This document shows, in pieces, positions 53,037 through 58,071 of a stretch of 58,071 bases of DNA. A model generated the notes under the pieces. The model was given only the letters and a program-made list of their open reading frames with translations. It searched no databases and was not told the origin of the DNA. The stretch comes from CAYYMD01 sp964480425 (lineage in GTDB: Bacteria; Planctomycetota; Phycisphaerae; SM23-33), in NCBI GenBank assembly GCA_964480425.1, contig CAYZPY010000002.1, forward strand, positions 1 through 58,071, in the 5' to 3' direction. How positions within the stretch are numbered: position 1 is the stretch's first letter; each line of letters begins with the position of its first letter. The translations under genes and the position numbers were made by a program.

Positions 53037-54803
53037 TCACCATCTGGTGAATCTATCGCTGGTCGGTGTTCCTCCGGTTTCTAAAAGCGAGTTGGCGAAG
53101 TTCCGATCATAGATGAACCCGAAGCCGTATGTCATCCTGAAAGCGTTGCGTAACACGGCATAGAACGGCGCCCTGACATTGGTACCTACGGCTATGACGT
53201 CATCCGGCTTAAGATAAATGTCCGATGCTTCTCCCTGGAAAATCGCCTCAATATCCAGGGGTATGGTCTGTTCTTCGTTGTTGCCAACACGCCGGATGAG
53301 CACGGAGTTTTCGGGCCAGGCCAGCGGCCCCATGTTGCCCGCGGCTATGCACGCCTGCTTCACGGTGACCTTTCTTCCGGTCAACGAATAAACACCGGGC
53401 CTTAGCACCTCGCCTCCCACGTAGAACTCGCCCACTTCAAGCGTGGGCACCTGGATTATATCGTTGTCACGCACGATAATATTCATACGCGGATCGCCGT
53501 TACGAAGTTTGGAAAGATTTATGGCGATTATCCTGGCGGCGTCCTTGCGCTGCACCTTGGCCCATCCGAATGGGTCCTGTCCGTCGTCAGCGGGCCGGAT
53601 GGCGTCGCGCCGACCCCTGGCGACCGGCGGCTCGATAAGCGGCGGCGGGGCGGACCTTTCGGCGGGTTTTGTGTCCGAAGAATCTTCTTCCCCCCCCGCG
53701 TCCGTACGTTTATCGTCCGGCGCGAACGCCGTATCCTCGGGAACCTCGCCGGCAGAGTCATCGGACGCCCTGGTCGAAGGTTCGACGGAATCTTTCCTGA
53801 CGCGCACCCATCTTCCGTCGGTGAATATCCATTTTTCGTTGCTGGGGCGGGCAGCGGTGCGGACTGTGCTCAGCGCCCCTTCGGTCTCAGAGAGCATGGG
53901 AATAATCGACGGCGTGGGCATGCCTTCCGGTCGGGTGGGCGGAGCCGGTCCGGGCATAATGGATTCCAGTTCCTCCAGCGCCGAATCGATGTCGTCGCCT
54001 TCGGGCTCGGCCGGGGCTGTGGTGGCGCCGTCGGTCGGCGCGGGGAGGGCTTCGTCAGTCGTCTCTTCTTCGGGAAGTCTGGGCAGCGGCGGAAGACCAT
54101 CGCCCGTTTCCGGCCGATCTCCCCGATCTCCAGACCGGCCCGTCCTGACACGAACCGCCGGCGTATGGCGTATTACGTATATGTAACGGATATTCGACTG
54201 GGTTATCCCCCCCGCCGTGGCAATGGCCTCCATCAGACGCATGTCTTTACGCAAAATATTGTATGTATTGGGACGCGCCACCGCCCCGAGTATGGAAAAC
54301 GTGTTCTGGCGCCTGGTGACCAGCGTCACCGAGACCGTCGGATCGCGCAAAACGTCCGGGCTGTATGCGTCGGCGATCGCCTCGGACAGATCGCTCTTGG
54401 TCAATCCCTCCGCCATTATCCGTTCGGTCAGCAGCGGCAAGTCTATGTATCCGCTCTCGGTAACCTGCCGCCTGAGAATCGTCTCAAGACCCGCCTGGAA
54501 AAGGTCCATGATGGAAATATCTATCACGTCCCTGGGACCGATTACGTAATCCTTGTCGGTGTAAACCCAGTCGTCCTGCGTGGGGAACGTGGCGTTTGGA
54601 ACCAGTTCCTGGGACTGGTCGGCAAGGGAAACGTTCGGCATGATGTAATTTATCGGTGAGCGGTCCGGAGAATCGATCACCTTGTCGGGCGACAAAAGTC
54701 TGGTCATGTCTGTCTTGAAAAAATCCCGCGCTTCATCGGTACACCCGATTGCCGCGACCAAGACAAACCCTAACACGATCGACAGTATTTTTGATGCTTT
54801 CAC
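53037..54803 (-). CDS. Wza-like polysaccharide export lipoprotein with a long low-complexity insertion
   Basis: Outer-membrane or periplasmic polysaccharide exporter, 588 residues from a GTG with AGGAAGG upstream. The signal peptide ends in the lipobox VAAIGC (Cys21). The Poly_export domain (YVIGPRDVIDISIMDLFQAG, about 85-170) is followed by an SLBB domain (TFSILGAVARPNTYNILRKD). After IRYIYVIRH (about 205-213) comes a stretch of about 200 residues rich in Pro, Glu, Asp, Ser and Thr, containing only one aromatic island (NEKWIFTDGRWVRVRKD). The SLBB strand pattern then resumes at ARIIAINLSKLRNGDPRMN (about 420), and a second SLBB follows (EFYVGGEVLRPGVYSLTGRK). No C-terminal membrane helix is obvious. 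The insertion is larger than usual. Confidence 0.88.
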   Translation of the reverse strand: MKASKILSIVLGFVLVAAIGCTDEARDFFKTDMTRLLSPDKVIDSPDRSPINYIMPNVSLADQSQELVPNATFPTQDDWVYTDKDYVIGPRDVIDISIMDLFQAGLETILRRQVTESGYIDLPLLTERIMAEGLTKSDLSEAIADAYSPDVLRDPTVSVTLVTRRQNTFSILGAVARPNTYNILRKDMRLMEAIATAGGITQSNIRYIYVIRHTPAVRVRTGRSGDRGDRPETGDGLPPLPRLPEEETTDEALPAPTDGATTAPAEPEGDDIDSALEELESIMPGPAPPTRPEGMPTPSIIPMLSETEGALSTVRTAARPSNEKWIFTDGRWVRVRKDSVEPSTRASDDSAGEVPEDTAFAPDDKRTDAGGEEDSSDTKPAERSAPPPLIEPPVARGRRDAIRPADDGQDPFGWAKVQRKDAARIIAINLSKLRNGDPRMNIIVRDNDIIQVPTLEVGEFYVGGEVLRPGVYSLTGRKVTVKQACIAAGNMGPLAWPENSVLIRRVGNNEEQTIPLDIEAIFQGEASDIYLKPDDVIAVGTNVRAPFYAVLRNAFRMTYGFGFIYDRNFANSLLETGGTPTSDRFTRW

Positions 54804-54987
54804 AACCTTCCTCTATTATCGGCTGTTCGTTCTGTTACAGTGTTCCGGCGCCGTTAGACGTTTCCTGCGACGAATAATGCACCGTGTCCCCCCGCCACTG
54901 TGAACGTCTGATAATTCATCGACACAAATCCATGCCTATCTTTAGTGACTGTAAGGGCTTGACCACACGTATTTGAACATACGCCGT

Positions 54988-55629
54988 TTATTGAAGCAAG
55001 TCCGTAATTACCCGCACAATCTGCCCGGCGCGATTTACCACCAGCGCAAGGGGAGCCGCTAACATCGCCACGGACACTACCAGCATGCCCTGTGCCATTG
55101 GATTGTTCGCCGCACGCACCGTATCCAGCTGAGTCTGCAGTTCCTGTTGAAATTTCCTTTCAATGTCCCTGTCCCCGCCCCGCATTCGGACAGTAACGTT
55201 GCGCAGCAGCGCGAATCCGCCGGTCTCGACACTCACGCCTCCGTCCACGGCTACGTAACCGTTATCCCCGGCTCGGTGCTCAACGCCCGCGGCGCCCAGC
55301 GCGTCGGAAACTATTGACATGGCGTGGTCCTGTCGAATGTTGTAAATCACCCACGAACTGCCCGGGGGCATCAGCAGCGCCGAGGCGGCGCATATCCCGG
55401 CGCAGACGACCCCCGCAAGCAGCGTCGTTCCAAGATAGTCCAGAACCGGCAACATCACCAGCGGACCCAGAACCACCATCAGCATGGCGGTATCCACCCG
55501 GGCCCGCAGCAATTGCGGCGTCCTTCGGGTATTGAGCAAACCCAGAACGAAAAAGTACAACGCCACGGGCACGACCACAGCGGCCAGTCTGAACGAAGCG
55601 TACCATTCTGCGTTTGCGATTAACTCCAT
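54988..55629 (-). CDS. Membrane protein of unknown function at the head of the exosortase locus
   Basis: I do not recognise this 213-residue protein. It has three N-terminal hydrophobic helices (LAAVVVPVALYFFVLGLLNT, TAMLMVVLGPLVMLPVLDYL and TLLAGVVCAGICAASALLMP). A soluble domain of about 85 residues follows (VIYNIRQDHAMSIVSDALGA, VSVETGGFALLRNVTVRMRG, RDIERKFQQELQTQLDTVRA), and a last hydrophobic helix near the C-terminus. The start has an AGAGGCGAGAG site. It is 23 bases downstream of the small RR-rich gene and 184 bases upstream of the Wza-like gene on the same strand, so it may belong to the same transcription unit or just precede it. Likely topology: soluble domain on one side of the membrane, orientation unknown. 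Confidence 0.75.
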   Translation of the reverse strand: MELIANAEWYASFRLAAVVVPVALYFFVLGLLNTRRTPQLLRARVDTAMLMVVLGPLVMLPVLDYLGTTLLAGVVCAGICAASALLMPPGSSWVIYNIRQDHAMSIVSDALGAAGVEHRAGDNGYVAVDGGVSVETGGFALLRNVTVRMRGGDRDIERKFQQELQTQLDTVRAANNPMAQGMLVVSVAMLAAPLALVVNRAGQIVRVITDLLQ

Positions 55630-55652
55630 CTCTCGCCTCTGGTGGGTGTATT

Positions 55653-55946
55653 CTAACGGATATCTCTGGGATTTTCCACTTTTCTATACCCCAGGGCCTT
55701 TATCACGTCCAGCACTTCCGTCCACGTGGGAAACGGTCTTTGGTTCACTTTTTTATATTCGTCAATCGCCTTGACAAAATCAAATTGTTCGTCGGTCATT
55801 TCTCCTTCTTCGGCGGCGCGTCTTTCATCGCTCCTTCGGCGACCGGGACCGCGCCGACGATCCAGGCCGCTGCGCCTGTCAACCACGTTGCGACGACCCC
55901 TCTCGCGACGCTCATGCCCGGGCGATTTTCCGCTCTTGGCCGTCAT
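55653..55946 (-). CDS. Small basic/acidic protein of unknown function (97 residues)
   Basis: The N-terminal half is extremely rich in arginine (RRERGRRNVVDRRSGLDRRR, about residues 13-40), like the R-R-repeat tails seen on some planctomycete and proteobacterial small proteins. The C-terminal half is a compact helical region (TDEQFDFVKAIDEYKKVNQR, PFPTWTEVLDVIKALGYRKV) with a helix-turn-helix-like feel. Its last part (P-F-P-T-W-T-E-V-L-D-V-I-K-A-L-G-Y-R-K-V) recurs in conserved hypothetical proteins of the group, from memory. GGGAGAG precedes the ATG. It is the likely first gene of the exosortase-locus transcription unit and might be regulatory. No function is claimed. Confidence 0.65.
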   Translation of the reverse strand: MTAKSGKSPGHERRERGRRNVVDRRSGLDRRRGPGRRRSDERRAAEEGEMTDEQFDFVKAIDEYKKVNQRPFPTWTEVLDVIKALGYRKVENPRDIR

Positions 55947-55970
55947 ATTCTCTCTCCCATACTCATTCTA

Positions 55971-56157
55971 AGAGTCTCTAACAAAACGTCTGTGTCAGCA
56001 CGTCCGTGCTGGCACGTCTGTGTCGGCACGAGGTCGAGCGAAACGCCCTGAGGCAACCAGAACAAAATAGGCGACGCACAGACATCGGCGATGCAGTTCC
56101 ACGCCGCATCTCGACGGTACAGCCGAACGAAGCCAACAGCGCTTTGTTAGAGTCTCT
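55971..56157. mobile_element. Possible MITE-like element with 15-bp terminal inverted repeats
   Basis: AGAGTCTCTAACAAA at 55971-55985 and TTTGTTAGAGTCTCT at 56143-56157 are inverted copies with one mismatch, enclosing a non-coding core. The outer part of each end is itself palindromic (AGAG-T-CTCT). No unambiguous target duplication flanks it. The size (187 bp), inverted ends and lack of a gene fit a miniature inverted-repeat element; a regulatory dyad is the alternative. Confidence 0.45.
55987..56028. repeat. Three tandem 14-base units
   Basis: CGTCTGTGTCAGCA, CGTCCGTGCTGGCA and CGTCTGTGTCGGCA stand directly head to tail inside the inverted-repeat element. Each differs from the others at one to four positions. 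Confidence 0.85.
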
Positions 56158-56206
56158 AAAATTAACCATCGCCTAAAAGCACATTTTCCGTATAGAAATT
56201 TAACAT

Positions 56207-56671
56207 TTAAAACTCGAATTCGTCATCCTCAAAATGTTCTTCGTCGAAGAAATCGATTTCGAAATCGTCGTCGTACCGGTCCTGGTAGGTGTCCCACGGC
56301 CGGTCGTTGCAGTCATCGTCATCGCCGTTGGCGGCGCCGGCGATGGAGACGTCGCCGGAGCGGTCGTCCCGGCGGAGGGTATAGTTCCGAATATCGGGGC
56401 ATTCGGCAATGATTCGCTCGGCATCGTCCAGCAGCGCCTCGGGAACGAAAACCGGCACGGTCCGGGTTATGCTGCGGCGTCCCGGAAGCGCCTGTGCCGA
56501 CCGGCCCGTTCTGGCCAGTCGATCCTCCAGTCCAAGCAGCGCCGGTATGCCGTGATCGTCAAGCAGCAGGCGGTACAGCTCCGCCTCCTGCCCGTTTCGG
56601 GCGAAAACGGCGGGCACAAACTGGTCCAGTTCTTCGCCGGCGAACTCGTTCGCCTCGTCCATGTAACTCAT
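56207..56671 (-). CDS. DUF2007-like small protein with acidic tail
   Basis: 154 residues from the ATG at 56671, supported by GGAGAG 7 bases upstream; a longer frame to 56761 is rejected. The core resembles DUF2007 (putative signal-transducing protein): an N-terminal strand FVPAVFARNGQEAELYRLLL followed by DDHGIPALLG, and a C-terminal half with VPVFVPEALLDDAERIIAEC, as in family members where a short strand-helix unit is repeated. The last 55 residues are strongly acidic (GDDDDCNDRPW, FEIDFFDEEHFEDDEFEF). The role is not established in the family. It is transcribed divergently from the second lipoprotein hydrolase gene. Confidence 0.75.
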   Translation of the reverse strand: MSYMDEANEFAGEELDQFVPAVFARNGQEAELYRLLLDDHGIPALLGLEDRLARTGRSAQALPGRRSITRTVPVFVPEALLDDAERIIAECPDIRNYTLRRDDRSGDVSIAGAANGDDDDCNDRPWDTYQDRYDDDFEIDFFDEEHFEDDEFEF

Positions 56672-56947
56672 CGCAAATCTCTCCGACGGGCGGAAAATTC
56701 CGCCTGCGGGCGCCGCCCGCACAATCATTTTTACAATACCGCCGCCGCCCCACGCCAACAAAAATCACCCCGTTTTCATCAACGGGGGCGAATCCCCTTA
56801 CCCGCCGGCGCCGGGGCGAATAAATCAAATTATAGACTATCTGGATTTTTTTGCTACTATACGCAAGAATGCAACCGGCCGATATTCTTCGGCAGCGGTT
56901 TGTGCCCAAACGGTGAACCCGAACTAACGCTGTACGTGAGGATTAAA

Positions 56948-57790
56948 ATGTCTCGGAAAATAACCTGTCTGCTAATCGCCGCCGCCTCGGTATGCGTAAC
57001 GCTGGGGGCAGGATGCAACGGTAACGCCGAATTTCTCACAGAGGACCGACTGAACAACGGGCTGGTCGTCATCCTGCCGGGCATCGAGGGGTACAGCAGT
57101 CTGAACGAGGACATCCGAAGGGGACTGCTGTCGGCGGGTATGAATTACGCCATGCCGATACATTCCTGGGGAAGGCCAATACCCGTGGCGGGTGTGCTGT
57201 TCAACCAGGTGGACTTCATAGGCAATCGCCTGGCGGGCGTTGGAGTGGCAAACATGGTCACCGATTACCAGGACAGTTACCCCGGAAGACCCGTGTACAT
57301 CGTGGGACACAGCGGCGGGGGCGGAGTGGCGGTGTTCGCCGCCGAAGCCATGCCCGACGGAAGGCAGGTGGACGGACTGATTCTGCTGTCCGCCAGCATA
57401 TCCAGCGCATACAACTTGACAAAGGCGCTAAATCATTGCAGGCAGGGCATAGTGAATTTCTACAACCGCGGAGACACCACCCTGCTGGGCGTGGGGACCA
57501 GCGTCATTGGAAACGTAGACGGAACACACGGGCCCTCGGCGGGACTGATAGGTTTCGACTGGCCCAAGTCCGGCGACAAACCGGATAAGAAACAGATCTA
57601 CGGAAAACTCTACCAGGTGGAGGTTTCCCCCGGCATGAGCGGCAGCGACCCGCACGCCAGCACGACCCGCCCGGGATTCGTGTCCATGTACGTCGCGCCG
57701 TGGATATATGACGTCTGGCCGGCGACACGCGCGGACATGTACACTGCCGACGCAGGACGGGGCGACCGGATAATGGTCCGGCGCAAATGA
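56948..57790 (+). CDS. Lipoprotein with serine-hydrolase features, copy 2
   Basis: 280 residues from the ATG at 56948 (GTGAGGA upstream); the long frame from 56234 is not coding before this point. The signal peptide ends in TLGAGC (Cys23), giving a lipid-anchored protein. The mature part has NNGLVVILPGIEGYSSLNED, then a nucleophile elbow VGHSGGGG (Ser near 121). NFYNRGDTTLLGVGTSVIG could supply the acid and SDPHAS (about 235) a histidine. It is a paralogue of 10978-11787 with the same block order, differing in the sequence around the proposed His. No named family is recognised; substrate unknown. The tRNA-Thr gene follows 5 bases after its stop. Confidence 0.75.
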   Translation: MSRKITCLLIAAASVCVTLGAGCNGNAEFLTEDRLNNGLVVILPGIEGYSSLNEDIRRGLLSAGMNYAMPIHSWGRPIPVAGVLFNQVDFIGNRLAGVGVANMVTDYQDSYPGRPVYIVGHSGGGGVAVFAAEAMPDGRQVDGLILLSASISSAYNLTKALNHCRQGIVNFYNRGDTTLLGVGTSVIGNVDGTHGPSAGLIGFDWPKSGDKPDKKQIYGKLYQVEVSPGMSGSDPHASTTRPGFVSMYVAPWIYDVWPATRADMYTADAGRGDRIMVRRK

Positions 57791-57795
57791 ATATT

Positions 57796-57867
57796 GCCGG
57801 TCTAGCTCAATGGTAGAGCACGGCTTTCGTAAAGCCGAGGTTCGGGGTTCGAATCCCCGGGCCGGCT
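57796..57867 (+). tRNA. trnT: tRNA-Thr (anticodon CGU)
   Basis: A complete cloverleaf: acceptor GCCGGTC pairs with GGCCGGC, D-arm AGCTCAATGGTAGAGCA, anticodon stem CGGCT/AGCCG around the loop TTCGTAA (anticodon CGT), T-arm CGGGG-TTCGAAT-CCCCG, discriminator base T. CCA is not encoded. It reads ACG codons. Confidence 0.95.
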
Positions 57868-57919
57868 GTGCAATTCGATACGCGCGGCGGCGTTACCACG
57901 CTGCCGACCCGGGTTCAAT

Positions 57920-57938
57920 AAAAAGCGGCCGCTTTTTT
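57920..57938. terminator. Palindrome with flanking A- and T-runs, possible bidirectional terminator
   Basis: AAAAAGC-GGCC-GCTTTTTT lies between the tRNA on the plus strand and the end of the PEP-CTERM gene on the minus strand. It is short and only partly GC-rich, so its strength is uncertain. Confidence 0.5.
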
Positions 57939-57982
57939 GTTATTTAATTTTCACTGCGTTAATCGGCGTTCATCTCTGCTGA

Positions 57983-58071
57983 TTATGCTTTTCGACGACG
58001 AAGCAGCACGCCGATGCCGCCCAGGCCCAGAAGCGCCAGCGTGGCCGGCTCGGGTACCTGCGAGGTGCCGG
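57983..58071 (-). CDS. C-terminal end of a PEP-CTERM protein (partial)
   Basis: Only the last 29 codons are inside the window. They read ...TSQVPEPATLALLGLGGIGV-LLRRRKA, a textbook PEP-CTERM sorting tail: V-P-E-P-A, a hydrophobic helix and a basic cluster at the very end. The function of the rest of the protein is unknown. It is the third exosortase substrate seen here. Confidence 0.88.
   Translation of the reverse strand, partial: GTSQVPEPATLALLGLGGIGVLLRRRKA

Noticed and set aside
1..58071. CRISPR arrays, prophage or a defence island
   Set aside because: No regularly spaced repeats, cas-like, integrase or phage structural genes were seen anywhere in the window.

Overview
The window looks like a scaffold from an uncultured member of the Planctomycetota, most likely the Phycisphaerae. 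This is inferred from gene content, not from a phylogenetic marker. The signs are secreted proteins that end in a planctomycete-style dockerin-like repeat (GDVN.DGTVD..DLA.LLQN) followed by a PEP-CTERM sorting tail, a complete exosortase locus, very long TPR proteins, and a GC-rich genome with many TTG and GTG starts. A run of 10 Ns inside the pyruvate phosphate dikinase gene shows that this is assembled, scaffolded sequence.

Layout. 1-5100 (minus): pilus or type II secretion motor genes, in transcription order pilB-like, pilT, pilB and the start of pilC. 5445-8497 (minus): a sulfur and cofactor group made of a NifX-like protein, a Thi4 thiazole synthase and a CoA-disulfide-reductase/rhodanese fusion. 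8932-14621 (plus): a sodium:solute symporter with an unusual extra loop, a lipoprotein hydrolase, and ppdK, which ends in a clear terminator. 14788-21212 (minus): GAPDH with its own terminator, hisG translationally coupled to a 1205-residue TPR lipoprotein, then a YebC-family regulator. 21412-22194 (plus): 6-phosphogluconolactonase. 22240-28118 (minus): a complete five-gene oligopeptide ABC importer. 28254-34608 (minus): two unrecognised secreted proteins around a UDP-sugar 4,6-dehydratase/aminotransferase pair. 34740-40940: a UbiA-type prenyltransferase, a DUF2723-like membrane protein, a secreted ADP-ribosylglycohydrolase and a WecA/MraY-type phosphosugar transferase. 40965-44421: a secreted S1-type peptidase with dockerin and PEP-CTERM, prephenate dehydrogenase and accA. 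44449-55946 (minus): the exosortase/exopolysaccharide locus (small RR-rich protein, membrane protein, Wza-like lipoprotein, exosortase, EpsI-like partner, 1481-residue TPR protein, Wzz/BY-kinase). 56207-58071: a DUF2007-like protein, a second copy of the lipoprotein hydrolase, tRNA-Thr(CGU), and the last codons of another PEP-CTERM protein.

How it fits together. The sugar-nucleotide pair, the WecA-type transferase, the UbiA and DUF2723 membrane enzymes, and the Wza/Wzz genes together resemble an envelope-glycan pathway. The exosortase would process PEP-CTERM proteins such as the three substrates visible here. The rest is mostly central metabolism (PPDK, GAPDH, 6PGL, AccA, HisG, TyrA) and peptide or solute uptake.

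Most notable: (1) a secreted, PEP-CTERM-tagged member of the ADP-ribosylglycohydrolase family; (2) a 112-base dockerin module shared with one mismatch, and with sharp edges, between that gene and the inverted peptidase gene nearby; (3) a BY-kinase in the exosortase operon with altered nucleotide-binding motifs; (4) a Wza-like protein whose first SLBB domain is split by about 200 residues; (5) a 187-bp inverted-repeat element containing three 14-bp tandem units. No CRISPR array, prophage or intact insertion sequence was seen.
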